64,000 nucleotides of DNA from Enterobacter sp. RHBSTW-00175 (GTDB taxonomy: Bacteria; Pseudomonadota; Gammaproteobacteria; Enterobacterales; Enterobacteriaceae): positions 620,001 through 684,000 of the forward strand of contig NZ_CP055930.1 of the NCBI RefSeq assembly GCF_013927005.1, in the 5' to 3' direction. Each line of letters opens with the position of its first letter. Position 1 is the first letter of the stretch. Both the position numbers and the translations under genes were made by a program. A model generated the notes under the pieces. The model worked only from the letters and a program-made list of their open reading frames with translations, was not told the origin of the DNA and ran no database searches. Below are positions 43,625 through 52,102 of the stretch, piece by piece.

Positions 43625-43812
43625 ACAAAGCAGCACCAGCAGATTTAAGAAAGTGCCTCGAGGCTGCAAATATGCTCGCCTCGTTCGGCATCCGATTTGT
43701 TCCAATGCCAGCAGCAACAGACGCGGAGTACGCAATGCTGTCTGCAATGTTTATGGATAAGTTGGAGTCTCTTGCTTTAGAAGCTGAGAAGTCTGAAGGC
43801 GGTGAAGCATGA
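43621..43812 (+). CDS. DUF1382 family protein
   Basis: A protein of 63 aa with LRKCLEAANMLASFGIRFVPMPAATDAEYAML, the signature of DUF1382 proteins in lambdoid recombination regions. The function is unknown. Overlaps both neighbours by four bases. Confidence 0.82.
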   Translation: MNKAAPADLRKCLEAANMLASFGIRFVPMPAATDAEYAMLSAMFMDKLESLALEAEKSEGGEA

Positions 43813-44456
43813 CCGGTAAATACACTCTTATCTACGCAGATCCTCCCTGGACATACCGCGACAAAGCCGCTGATGGGAACCGCGGCGCCGGGTTCAAATA
43901 CCCTGTCATGAGCGTGCTGGATATCTGCCGCCTGCCAGTGTGGGATCTTGCCGCTGACGATTGCTTGCTGGCTATGTGGTGGGTTCCGACCCAGCCGGTT
44001 GAGGCATTGAAGGTTGTTGAGGCATGGGGTTTCAAACTGATGACGATGAAAGGATTCACCTGGCACAAGACGAATAAGCACAAAGGCAACAGCGCGATCG
44101 GCATGGGCCATATGACCCGGGCGAACAGCGAAGACTGCCTGTTTGCGGTACGCGGAAAACTGCCGGCGCGCATGGACGCCTCAATCTGCCAGCACGTCAC
44201 GGCGCCACGCCTGGATAACTCGCGCAAGCCGGACGTTATCCGGGAAAAACTGGTGCAGTTGCTGGGCGATGTGCCGCGAATTGAGCTTTTTGCCCGCGAG
44301 TCGTCGCATGGCTTTGATGTCTGGGGAAACCAGTGCGAAGGACCGGCGGTGCAGTTGCACCCTGGCTACGCGCTGGATATCGCCGGGATGACGCGGGCAT
44401 TCGCAAATGCTCCGCTGTCACCAACAGACAACCAGGGCCGGGAGCGTGCAGCATGA
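43809..44456 (+). CDS. MT-A70 family adenine DNA methyltransferase
   Basis: The 215-residue N6-adenine methyltransferase has the catalytic motif DPPW at 11-14 (LIYADPPWTYRD), LAMWWVPTQPVEALKVVEAWGF, and an EDCLFAVRGK strand typical of phage MT-A70 enzymes. It may shield phage DNA from host restriction or mark it for regulation. Together with the cytosine enzyme it reproduces the two-methylase set of epsilon15. Confidence 0.92.
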   Translation: MTGKYTLIYADPPWTYRDKAADGNRGAGFKYPVMSVLDICRLPVWDLAADDCLLAMWWVPTQPVEALKVVEAWGFKLMTMKGFTWHKTNKHKGNSAIGMGHMTRANSEDCLFAVRGKLPARMDASICQHVTAPRLDNSRKPDVIREKLVQLLGDVPRIELFARESSHGFDVWGNQCEGPAVQLHPGYALDIAGMTRAFANAPLSPTDNQGRERAA

Positions 44457-44638
44457 GTAAAGAGGTGCAAGACCATAAGGATGGTTTCTATTGCCCATAT
44501 TGTCAGCGGATGATAAAGCCTGAAGTTGGCGATGACGGAGAGATTATCGCGCTCAACGATGGCATGGATACGTTTTATGTTTATGTCCATGATGACGTTG
44601 AGCATGACAATGATTTTTCATTTACACCGATACATTAA
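44453..44638 (+). CDS. Small CPYC protein
   Basis: A 61-residue acidic protein with FYCPYCQRMI near the start and many Asp/His residues after it. The start overlaps the methyltransferase stop (ATGA). Last gene of the rightward operon, convergent with the integrase with only 13 bases between them. Function unknown. Confidence 0.68.
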   Translation: MSKEVQDHKDGFYCPYCQRMIKPEVGDDGEIIALNDGMDTFYVYVHDDVEHDNDFSFTPIH

Positions 44639-44651
44639 CCTAAACAAGCGG

Positions 44652-45902
44652 CTATACAGTTTCCATCCACTTCTCAAACTTCGACGGGGAGAACGGCACC
44701 AGATCGGTGTGCTCCCCGTTAATCCATGCATCAATCATATCCGCCCACTGCTGCAACATATAGGCTCGCTGCCTGGCATACTCCGCTTTGTTGTACACCG
44801 CTCGCACGCCCTTCTGTTCATGTGCCTGTGCCTTCTCGATCCAGTCTGAAGGGTAATCCGCTTCGTGCAGTAGCGTGCTGGCCGTCCGGCGCAGGTCATG
44901 CACGGTGAAGTCCTGAATTTTCTCTCCGTCTTTGTTTATGGCATCCACGGTCCGGTCTATCAGCGAGTTTAGAGCAGCGTTCGATAACGGCTTGCGGAAG
45001 TTGTAGCGCCCGGGCACCAGGTACTCACTGCCACCGGCGCACATCTGCAAACCCACCAGCAAATCCTGAGCCTGCTTCGGCAGGTAAATCACATGCGCGC
45101 GCCCGGCCTTCATCCTGTCTGCGGGAATCGTCCACGTCCACTTTTTGAAATCGACTTCATCCCACGTTGCAAAGGTGAATTCGCTTTTGCGCACCAGCGT
45201 CAGCAGCACCAGTTTAAGAGCCATCTTCATGGAGCCCATAGCACCGACGTCATCCAGTGCGCGGAAGAATAATCCGATCTCTTCCGGTGATAGCGTGCGC
45301 TCACGCGGCTTAAACATGGCGATGGATGATGGCTTAATGTCTGCCGCCGGATTGAACAGGCCATGACCTCTGTCATTGGCGTACCGGTAGACGCTGCTGA
45401 TTATCTCCCTGACCTGAATCGCCGTCGCCCGGCCGCCACGCTCTACGATACGATCGCAAAGGTCGCGCACCACTCTGGTGGTTATCTCAGTCATCATCTT
45501 GTTGCCGAGCGCCGGTAGGATATCCCGTTCGATAACCGCCTGCTTCATGGCGCGGGTACTGTCTGCCAGGGTGACGTGCTTCATGTAGGCGTCGGTATAT
45601 ACCGCGAATGTTTCGGCTCCGGCGATCTGCCTGATACCGTCACGTTTCGCCGCAGCAGGCGACTGGCCTGACTTCAGCAGCTTCTTGGCGGCAATGAGTT
45701 CCTCGCGCGCTTCCGCCAGACTGATACCGTCACGACCGTACTGGCCGATCACCAGCGTTTCCCGGCGGCCGTTAATGCGGTAGTCGTAGCGGAACGAGAC
45801 AGAGCCTGACGTGAGCACGGCGACATACAGCCCGTCACGGTCGGAAACCTTGTACAGTTTCTCCTGTGGCTTCAGGTTTTTCAGTTTTGTATCGGTAAGC
45901 AA
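44652..45902 (-). CDS. int: Prophage integrase, tyrosine recombinase
   Basis: A 416-residue P4-type integrase. The N-terminal arm-binding domain (DUF4102, about 1-90) is followed by a core-binding domain and the catalytic domain with Arg in TLVRKSEF, HDLRRT (His-x-x-Arg) and the Tyr in VRAVYNKAEY. It lies about 190 bp from the guaA end and so directs integration there. A 9/10 operator 42 bp upstream suggests control by the prophage repressor. Confidence 0.94.
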   Translation of the reverse strand: MLTDTKLKNLKPQEKLYKVSDRDGLYVAVLTSGSVSFRYDYRINGRRETLVIGQYGRDGISLAEAREELIAAKKLLKSGQSPAAAKRDGIRQIAGAETFAVYTDAYMKHVTLADSTRAMKQAVIERDILPALGNKMMTEITTRVVRDLCDRIVERGGRATAIQVREIISSVYRYANDRGHGLFNPAADIKPSSIAMFKPRERTLSPEEIGLFFRALDDVGAMGSMKMALKLVLLTLVRKSEFTFATWDEVDFKKWTWTIPADRMKAGRAHVIYLPKQAQDLLVGLQMCAGGSEYLVPGRYNFRKPLSNAALNSLIDRTVDAINKDGEKIQDFTVHDLRRTASTLLHEADYPSDWIEKAQAHEQKGVRAVYNKAEYARQRAYMLQQWADMIDAWINGEHTDLVPFSPSKFEKWMETV

Positions 45903-46023
45903 AATTCACCCGTAATGCATCCATGTTTTGTCGGTATGAGAGTATACCTTTCGGGTAATACCGTCACCTGTACCGTCGAAAAATGTGGTGTAGAGTGAAT
46001 AGATATGAGTAGCTATAAACAAA
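45903..46023. promoter_or_regulatory. Integrase control region and right arm sites
   Basis: ATACC-TTTCG-GGTAA (45944-45958) is a near-perfect operator upstream of int. ATACCGTCACC (45958-45968) matches the left prophage end. TGAATAGATATGA (45996-46008) recurs at 46059-46071. These are good candidates for repressor and integrase/excisionase binding. Confidence 0.55.
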
Positions 46024-46047
46024 AACCCTCTGCAATTACAGAGGGTT
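46024..46047 (-). terminator. Phage-supplied guaA terminator
   Basis: AACCCTCTG-TAATTG-CAGAGGGTT followed by TTTGTTT on the minus strand, about 50 bp past the present guaA stop. The element thus replaces the host terminator that insertion displaced to 4786-4818. Confidence 0.82.
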
Positions 46048-46093
46048 AGAGATGAAATTGAATAGATATGATGTGCTATGAACTAGCTATACA

Positions 46094-47671
46094 TCATTCC
46101 CACTCAATCGTAGCCGGTGGCTTACCGCTGATGTCATACACCACGCGGGAAATACCGTTAACTTCGTTGATGATGCGGTTAGACACGCGGCCCAGGAAGT
46201 CATACGGCAGGTGCGCCCAGTGTGCGGTCATGAAGTCGATGGTTTCTACCGCACGCAGGGAAACAACCCAGTCGTACTTACGGCCATCGCCCATTACGCC
46301 GACGGAGCGAACCGGCAGGAACACGGTGAACGCCTGGCTCACTTTGTTGTACAGGTCGGCTTTGTGCAGCTCTTCGATGAAGATAGCATCCGCACGACGC
46401 AGCAGGTCGCAGTACTCTTTCTTCACTTCGCCCAACACACGCACGCCCAGACCTGGACCCGGGAACGGGTGACGGTAGAGCATATCGTACGGCAGACCCA
46501 GCTCCAGACCGATCTTACGCACTTCGTCTTTGAACAGCTCACGCAGCGGTTCAACCAGACCCATCTTCATCTCTTTCGGCAGGCCGCCTACGTTGTGGTG
46601 AGATTTGATGACGTGTGCTTTGCCGGTTGCTGAGGCAGCAGATTCAATAACGTCAGGGTAGATAGTGCCCTGTGCCAGCCATTTAACCTCTTCAAGCTTC
46701 AGCGCTTCTTCGTCGAACACTTCTACGAAGACACGACCAATGATTTTACGTTTGGCTTCTGGATCGTTTTCACCTTCCAGCGCATCGAGGAAGCGCTTCT
46801 CGCCTTCCACGTGAACGATGTTCAGACCGAAGTGGTCACCGAACATGTCCATAACCTGCTGGGCTTCGTTCAGACGCAGCAGACCGTTGTCCACGAATAC
46901 GCATGTCAGGTTTTTGCCGATAGCACGGTGCAGCAGCATCGCGGTCACGGAGGAGTCAACGCCACCGGACAGGCCGAGGATCACTTTGTCATCGCCAACC
47001 TGCTGGCGGATACGCTCAACGGCGTCGTCGATGATTTTTGCCGGGGTCCACAGGGCTTCACACTGGCAGATGTCACGCACGAAGCGCTCCAGCATCCGCA
47101 TCCCCTGACGGGTGTGGGTCACTTCCGGGTGGAACTGTACGCCGTAGAAGCGTTTTTCTTCGTTCGCCATAATCGCGAACGGGCAGCTTTCGGTGCTGGC
47201 AACAGTCACGAAATCAGCCGGGATAGCGGTCACTTTGTCGCCGTGACTCATCCACACGTCCAGCAGCGGTTTGCCGTCTGCGGTCAGGGAGTCTTCGATA
47301 CCACGCACCAGCGCGCTGTCGGTAACCACTTCAACCTGCGCATAGCCGAACTCACGCTCGTTAGAACCTTCAACGTGGCCGCCCAGCTGCATTGCCATGG
47401 TCTGCATCCCGTAGCACACGCCGAATACCGGAACGCCTGCTTCGAACACGTACTGCGGTGCGCGTGGGCTGTTCTCTTCGGTGGTGCTTTCCGGGCCGCC
47501 GGACAGGATGATGCCGCTTGGATTGAATTCGCGAATCTGTGCTTCCGTGACATCCCACGCCCACAGTTCACAGTAAACGCCCAGTTCACGCACGCGGCGC
47601 GCCACCAGCTGAGTGTACTGAGAACCGAAGTCGAGGATGAGAATGCGATGTTTATGAATGTTTTCCGTCAT
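46094..47671 (-). CDS. guaA: GMP synthase (glutamine-hydrolysing)
   Basis: Converts XMP, glutamine and ATP to GMP. At 525 residues it has the full length. The class I amidotransferase domain has the nucleophile in [16 protein letters not shown]; the ATP-pyrophosphatase domain has the P-loop [11 protein letters not shown]; the dimerisation domain ends in PPATIEWE. The reading frame survives prophage insertion; only the stop codon is phage-derived. Second gene of guaBA. Confidence 0.97.
   Translation of the reverse strand: MTENIHKHRILILDFGSQYTQLVARRVRELGVYCELWAWDVTEAQIREFNPSGIILSGGPESTTEENSPRAPQYVFEAGVPVFGVCYGMQTMAMQLGGHVEGSNEREFGYAQVEVVTDSALVRGIEDSLTADGKPLLDVWMSHGDKVTAIPADFVTVASTESCPFAIMANEEKRFYGVQFHPEVTHTRQGMRMLERFVRDICQCEALWTPAKIIDDAVERIRQQVGDDKVILGLSGGVDSSVTAMLLHRAIGKNLTCVFVDNGLLRLNEAQQVMDMFGDHFGLNIVHVEGEKRFLDALEGENDPEAKRKIIGRVFVEVFDEEALKLEEVKWLAQGTIYPDVIESAASATGKAHVIKSHHNVGGLPKEMKMGLVEPLRELFKDEVRKIGLELGLPYDMLYRHPFPGPGLGVRVLGEVKKEYCDLLRRADAIFIEELHKADLYNKVSQAFTVFLPVRSVGVMGDGRKYDWVVSLRAVETIDFMTAHWAHLPYDFLGRVSNRIINEVNGISRVVYDISGKPPATIEWE
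46096..46108. repeat. attR: Prophage attachment site, right, inside guaA
   Basis: ATTCCCACTCAAT, identical to 4837-4849. It encodes the last residues of GuaA (minus strand ATTGAGTGGGAAT). The base after it on the phage side makes TGA instead of the original TAA. Confidence 0.85.
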
Positions 47672-47710
47672 TGACGCTAATTCCGAGGCAAGTGAAACAG
47701 ATTAAATAAA

Positions 47711-47731
47711 TCGCCCGACACAAGGTCGGGC
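47711..47731 (-). other. Hairpin between guaB and guaA
   Basis: CGCCCGAC-CTTGT-GTCGGGCG forms a strong stem in the 68-bp guaB-guaA gap. On the minus strand it is followed by ATTTATTTAA, a weak T-run, so it may be a partial terminator or an RNA-stability element. Confidence 0.5.
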
Positions 47732-47739
47732 GAAGAAAA

Positions 47740-49206
47740 TCAGGAGCCCAGACGATAGTTCGGGGACTCTTTAGTGATCGTCACGTCGTGAACGTGGCTC
47801 TCCTGGATACCCGCACCGCTGATACGTACGAATTCCGCTTTAGTACGCAGCAGGTCAATGGTACCACAGCCGGTCAGACCCATACAGGAGCGCAGGCCGC
47901 CCATCTGCTGGTGAATGATCTCTTTCAGACGGCCTTTATAGGCAACGCGACCTTCGATACCTTCCGGCACCAGTTTGTCAGCCGCGTTATCGGTCTGGAA
48001 GTAACGGTCAGAGGAACCTTTAGACATCGCGCCCAGGGAACCCATACCACGGTAAGATTTATAAGAACGGCCCTGGAAGAGTTCGATTTCACCCGGGGAT
48101 TCTTCAGTACCGGCCAGCATGGAGCCTACCATCACAGCAGCAGCGCCAGCGGCGATAGCTTTAGCGATGTCGCCGGAGAAGCGGATGCCGCCATCAGCGA
48201 TAACCGGAACACCGGTGCCTTCCAGCGCTTCAACCGCGTCAGAAACGGCGGTGATCTGCGGAACGCCCACGCCGGTCACGATACGGGTAGTACAGATGGA
48301 GCCAGGACCAATACCCACTTTCACCGCGCTGCAACCAGCTTCAGCCAGAGCACGAGCGCCTGCGCCAGTCGCCACGTTACCGCCAATGATTTGCAGGTCA
48401 GGATATTTCGCACGGGTGTCACGGATACGTTGCAGAACGCCTTCGGAATGGCCGTGAGAGGAGTCAATCAGCAGCACGTCAACGCCTGCCGCAACCAGCG
48501 CATCAACACGCTCTTCGTTGCCAGCACCCGCGCCAACCGCAGCACCTACGCGCAGACGGCCATGCTCGTCTTTACAGGCGTTTGGTTTACGTTCTGCTTT
48601 CTGGAAGTCTTTAACGGTGATCATGCCGCGCAGATGGAAGTTCGCATCCACAACCAGCGCTTTCTCAACGCGTTTTTCGTGCATTTTCGCGAAGACCACT
48701 TCACGTGTTTCGCCTTCACGAACGGTCACCAGACGCTCTTTCGGCGTCATGTAAACGCTGACAGGCTGGTTCAGGTCGGTCACGAAACGCACGTCACGGC
48801 CGGTGATGATACCCACCAGTTCGTTGGCTTCAGTCACAACCGGGTAACCGGCAAAGCCGTTACGTTCGGTCAGGGCTTTAACTTCGTGCAGAGTAGTGGT
48901 TGGCAGAACGGTCTGAGGGTCGGTGACGATACCGGATTCATGTTTCTTCACGCGGCGAACTTCTTCAGCCTGACGCTCGATAGACATGTTTTTGTGAATA
49001 AAGCCAATGCCACCTTCCTGTGCCAGGGCGATTGCCAGGCGCGCTTCAGTCACGGTGTCCATTGCCGCAGAGAGCATAGGAATGTTCAGGCGAATGGTTT
49101 TAGTCAACTGCGTGCTGAGGTCGGCAGTATTCGGCAGAACGGTGGAGTGAGCGGGAACAAGGAGGACGTCGTCAAACGTCAGTGCTTCTTTAGCGATACG
49201 TAGCAT
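47740..49206 (-). CDS. guaB: IMP dehydrogenase
   Basis: Oxidises IMP to XMP with NAD, the first committed step to guanine nucleotides. The product has 488 residues from ATG 49206 ([21 protein letters not shown]). Two CBS domains lie at about 95-205, the active-site Cys in [15 protein letters not shown], and the flap and C-terminal YRLGS end are present. An antisense frame of comparable length exists but is a by-product of codon bias. Confidence 0.97.
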   Translation of the reverse strand: MLRIAKEALTFDDVLLVPAHSTVLPNTADLSTQLTKTIRLNIPMLSAAMDTVTEARLAIALAQEGGIGFIHKNMSIERQAEEVRRVKKHESGIVTDPQTVLPTTTLHEVKALTERNGFAGYPVVTEANELVGIITGRDVRFVTDLNQPVSVYMTPKERLVTVREGETREVVFAKMHEKRVEKALVVDANFHLRGMITVKDFQKAERKPNACKDEHGRLRVGAAVGAGAGNEERVDALVAAGVDVLLIDSSHGHSEGVLQRIRDTRAKYPDLQIIGGNVATGAGARALAEAGCSAVKVGIGPGSICTTRIVTGVGVPQITAVSDAVEALEGTGVPVIADGGIRFSGDIAKAIAAGAAAVMVGSMLAGTEESPGEIELFQGRSYKSYRGMGSLGAMSKGSSDRYFQTDNAADKLVPEGIEGRVAYKGRLKEIIHQQMGGLRSCMGLTGCGTIDLLRTKAEFVRISGAGIQESHVHDVTITKESPNYRLGS

Positions 49207-49365
49207 GGGCAATATCTCTGACCTGGGTGGTTAAATATTGCCGTGGCATTATACAGAGCGTAACCGATTGCATCTACACTTTTTTATAAAAAATACTTGC
49301 GCTCCCCTCTCAGCAGGTTACTATCGACTGAATAACTTGCTGATTTAGAATTTGATCCCGCTCAC
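49207..49365. promoter_or_regulatory. guaBA / xseA divergent promoter region
   Basis: GCGTAACCGATTGCAT (49258-49273) matches the PurR box (ACGCAAACGTTTGCGT, reverse orientation) at about 11 of 16 positions. PurR control of guaBA is known in E. coli. AT-rich stretches on both sides fit divergent promoters for guaB and xseA. Confidence 0.6.
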
Positions 49366-50739
49366 ATGTTATCCTCTCAAACCCCCTCAATTTTTACTGT
49401 CAGCCGCCTAAATCAAACGGTTCGTTTACTGCTTGAGCAGGAAATGGGGCAGGTCTGGATCAGCGGTGAAATCTCAAACTTCACCCAACCGTCATCCGGC
49501 CACTGGTACTTTACGCTAAAAGACGACACCGCTCAGGTGCGCTGCGCGATGTTCCGCAACAGCAATCGTCGCGTAACGTTCCGCCCGCAGCACGGCCAGC
49601 AGGTTCTGGTTCGTGCCAATATCACCCTGTATGAACCTCGCGGTGACTATCAAATTATTGTCGAGAGTATGCAGCCTGCGGGTGAAGGCTTACTGCAACA
49701 GAAATACGAACAGTTAAAAGCCAAACTCTCCGAAGAAGGTCTGTTCGACCAGCAGTTCAAAAAACCCCTGCCCTCACCGGCACACTGCGTGGGCATCATC
49801 ACCTCTAAAACCGGTGCGGCCCTGCACGATATTTTGCACGTGCTTAAGCGCCGTGACCCTTCCCTGCCCGTCATCATCTACCCGACTGCCGTGCAGGGTG
49901 ACGATGCACCGGGCCAGATTGTGCGCGCCATTGAACTGGCGAACGCGCGTCAGGAGTGTGACGTATTAATCGTTGGGCGTGGCGGCGGTTCGCTGGAAGA
50001 CTTGTGGAGCTTTAACGACGAACGCGTGGCGCGGGCAATCTTTGCCAGCCTTATCCCGGTGGTGAGCGCCGTCGGACACGAAACAGACGTGACTATCGCT
50101 GATTTTGTGGCGGATCTGCGCGCGCCTACGCCATCGGCGGCGGCAGAAGTGGTTAGCCGCAATCAGCTTGAGTTGCTGCGCCAGCTTCAGAACGGGCAGC
50201 AGCGTCTTGAAATGGCGATGGACTATTTCCTCGCGAATCGCACCCGCCGCTTTACGCAGCTTCATCATCGCCTGCAACAGCAGCACCCTCAGTTGCGTCT
50301 GGCGCGTCAGCAGACCGTGCTGGATCGCCTGCGCCAGCGGATGAACTTCGCCCTGGATAATCAGGTTAAGCGCGCGGTATCACGCCAGCAGCGTGTGACC
50401 CAACGCCTGAACCAGCAAAACCCGCAGCCGAAAATTTATCGCGCGCAAACGCGTATTCAACAGCTGGAGTTTCGCCTGGCAGAGAACCTGCGTGCACGAC
50501 TGAGCAACACCCGTGAGCGCTTTGGTAATGCCGTGACCCATCTTGAGGCCGTTAGCCCGCTTTCCACGCTGGCGCGCGGCTACAGCGTGACAACCGCAAC
50601 GGATGGCAAAGTGCTGAAGCAGACCAAACAAGTGAAAGCCGGTGATGTGCTCACCACCCGGCTGTCAGATGGCTGGGTGGAAAGCGAAGTGAAAGGCGTA
50701 ACCGTTGCCAAAAAAACGCGGAAGAAAAAGCCGGATTAA
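49366..50739 (+). CDS. xseA: Exodeoxyribonuclease VII large subunit
   Basis: At 457 residues it is one longer than E. coli XseA. It has the OB-fold domain ([24 protein letters not shown]), the catalytic core ([60 protein letters not shown]), a long coiled coil and a C-terminal segment. With XseB it degrades single-stranded DNA from both ends. Confidence 0.96.
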   Translation: MLSSQTPSIFTVSRLNQTVRLLLEQEMGQVWISGEISNFTQPSSGHWYFTLKDDTAQVRCAMFRNSNRRVTFRPQHGQQVLVRANITLYEPRGDYQIIVESMQPAGEGLLQQKYEQLKAKLSEEGLFDQQFKKPLPSPAHCVGIITSKTGAALHDILHVLKRRDPSLPVIIYPTAVQGDDAPGQIVRAIELANARQECDVLIVGRGGGSLEDLWSFNDERVARAIFASLIPVVSAVGHETDVTIADFVADLRAPTPSAAAEVVSRNQLELLRQLQNGQQRLEMAMDYFLANRTRRFTQLHHRLQQQHPQLRLARQQTVLDRLRQRMNFALDNQVKRAVSRQQRVTQRLNQQNPQPKIYRAQTRIQQLEFRLAENLRARLSNTRERFGNAVTHLEAVSPLSTLARGYSVTTATDGKVLKQTKQVKAGDVLTTRLSDGWVESEVKGVTVAKKTRKKKPD

Positions 50740-50951
50740 ACCGGCACAAATTCCACGCGTTTTTTAGAGATCAACCCGTGGCCGTTCTGGCAGAAATAAT
50801 CCACTGCACCGCAGGCTTTTAGCACCTGGAGCGGCTTATGGCACTCCGGGCAGCGCGCTTCAAGCGCAATGTCGTTGTTACACTTTTCACAGTGAGCCAC
50901 ACCGTTTTGTGGCTCCAGCTCTGCATGGCAATCCGGGCAGATAATCGACAT
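50736..50951 (-). CDS. yfgJ: Zinc-ribbon protein YfgJ
   Basis: A 71-residue protein with three metal-binding pairs: [17 protein letters not shown] and CPECHKPL, then an unpaired [12 protein letters not shown]. This matches E. coli YfgJ, also located between xseA and der. It overlaps the end of xseA by four bases in convergent orientation. Function unknown. Confidence 0.88.
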   Translation of the reverse strand: MSIICPDCHAELEPQNGVAHCEKCNNDIALEARCPECHKPLQVLKACGAVDYFCQNGHGLISKKRVEFVPV

Positions 50952-51004
50952 AGTGACTCCTTTAACCTGGTATTCATTACTGCGTTAATTTTATCACGAT
51001 GCGC

Positions 51005-52039
51005 TTAATGGGGGCCACGCAGCTGTTGCTGTAATGTCAGCAGAAGCTCAACCTCTTCAACCCTGCGTTGAGTTATGCGGGGCACTTCTTGCGGATCGCG
51101 TTCGAACACACTTTGTGCCCCCAGAATATGCCCGGCCAGGCAGTGCTCATAGATGGAACCAGGTACTTGCCAGCGTTGAATGTCCTCACCATCAATATGT
51201 TCCAGAACATCTTCTGCACCGCGTCTGTCGTGGCTGATGATGCGCCCATTGCGCAGATAAATCCGCACCCCTTTTTGCCCACCTGACGGCCCGGCATATT
51301 TGTTCAGCCAAAGCTCGACCGGCACGCCGCTGATCTGCCCCTGAAGGTGTGCTTCACCCTCTGCGGTGGTCAAATCCCCCTTCCCGATATCGCGCCCCAG
51401 GCGGTCTTTCGCAGTCAGCACCTGCAAGGCCATATCACCATTCCCCCCGAGATAGCGCAAGGTTTCACGCATCATCGCCAGCACATGCGTGCCAATATCC
51501 AGGATAACGCCGTCCGGGTGGCGAAGCGTGCGCGTATCCGGCTCGCCGGTGGCAAAGTTCAGCGCGATGGACTCACCCGCCGCGTTATACCCACTCGGCT
51601 CCTGAAGAAATCCTTCGATTCTGACAATATCAGCCGCGGTGTCGACCAGCCCCTGCTGCACGGTACCGAGACGCGCCATCCAGTGATCGAGCGCCAGCAC
51701 ACGGGAAGCCGCGCCGGGCAATGCCAGCAGTGTTTTCAGTTTTTCGATTTGGGCAAGCGTCGCGACAATAGGCTTTTCAACAACAATACGCGGGACCGGG
51801 GAAGCCAGCGCCTGCTCAAGCACCTCAAGATGGTGCAGGGAAGACGTTGTGATAAACAGGGTATCAAGAGGTTGGGCGAGAAGCGCATCAAGTGATTCGC
51901 ATCGCGTCACGCCGTCGGGCTGTTTTGCGGGGTCAACATCAAACCCCAGACACTGTACAGATTCGCTAAAGCGATGTCGTAATGCAGGCAAGTAGGCCGT
52001 TTCAACTACGGAGCCTAGTCCGACAAACCCTAACAGCAT
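51005..52039 (-). CDS. Gfo/Idh/MocA family oxidoreductase
   Basis: A 344-residue NAD(P)-dependent oxidoreductase. The Rossmann motif at the start (LLGFVGLGSVVETAYLPAL) and ARIVVEKPIV-type segment (PRIVVEKPIVATL, catalytic-Lys region) identify the family; the C-terminal part has LDIGTHVLAMM. ATG 52039 follows GAGGTAAG. The substrate is unknown. It is not part of the E. coli order here, so it is accessory to the lineage. Confidence 0.85.
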   Translation of the reverse strand: MLLGFVGLGSVVETAYLPALRHRFSESVQCLGFDVDPAKQPDGVTRCESLDALLAQPLDTLFITTSSLHHLEVLEQALASPVPRIVVEKPIVATLAQIEKLKTLLALPGAASRVLALDHWMARLGTVQQGLVDTAADIVRIEGFLQEPSGYNAAGESIALNFATGEPDTRTLRHPDGVILDIGTHVLAMMRETLRYLGGNGDMALQVLTAKDRLGRDIGKGDLTTAEGEAHLQGQISGVPVELWLNKYAGPSGGQKGVRIYLRNGRIISHDRRGAEDVLEHIDGEDIQRWQVPGSIYEHCLAGHILGAQSVFERDPQEVPRITQRRVEEVELLLTLQQQLRGPH

Positions 52040-52102
52040 GTGCTTACCTCGTTGAGTTAATTGCCGGGGCATTACGCCTGCCCCGGCAACATCGAGGTTT
52101 TA

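Larger units (their letters stand above)
4837..46108. mobile_element. Epsilon15-like podovirus prophage at guaA
   Basis: A prophage of about 41.3 kb bounded by 13-bp direct repeats, with the integrase next to the guaA end. The virion module matches the epsilon15/phiV10/BPP-1 group: 335-aa capsid, 111-aa staple-type protein, Bbp16/Bbp19-like proteins, 556-aa portal and T7-type internal virion proteins. Two holins, endolysin, RecT, one adenine and one cytosine methylase are also the published gene complement of epsilon15, as I recall it. Most modules look intact: terminase, portal, capsid, tail, lysis, integrase, candidate excisionase and repressor. It may therefore be inducible. It carries gtrABC for O-antigen conversion. 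Confidence 0.93.

Noticed and set aside
4837..46108. P22-type phage because of gtrABC and tailspike
   Set aside because: The portal, capsid, staple-type and ejection proteins belong to the epsilon15/BPP-1 group; gtr and spike modules are freely exchanged.
46811..47674. Open frame of about 287 codons antisense to guaA
   Set aside because: Same reason: a shadow of biased codons, with no ribosome site and low-complexity product.
47788..49203. Open frame of about 470 codons antisense to guaB
   Set aside because: It mirrors guaB almost end to end, has no homology I recognise and is explained by the codon bias of a highly expressed gene.
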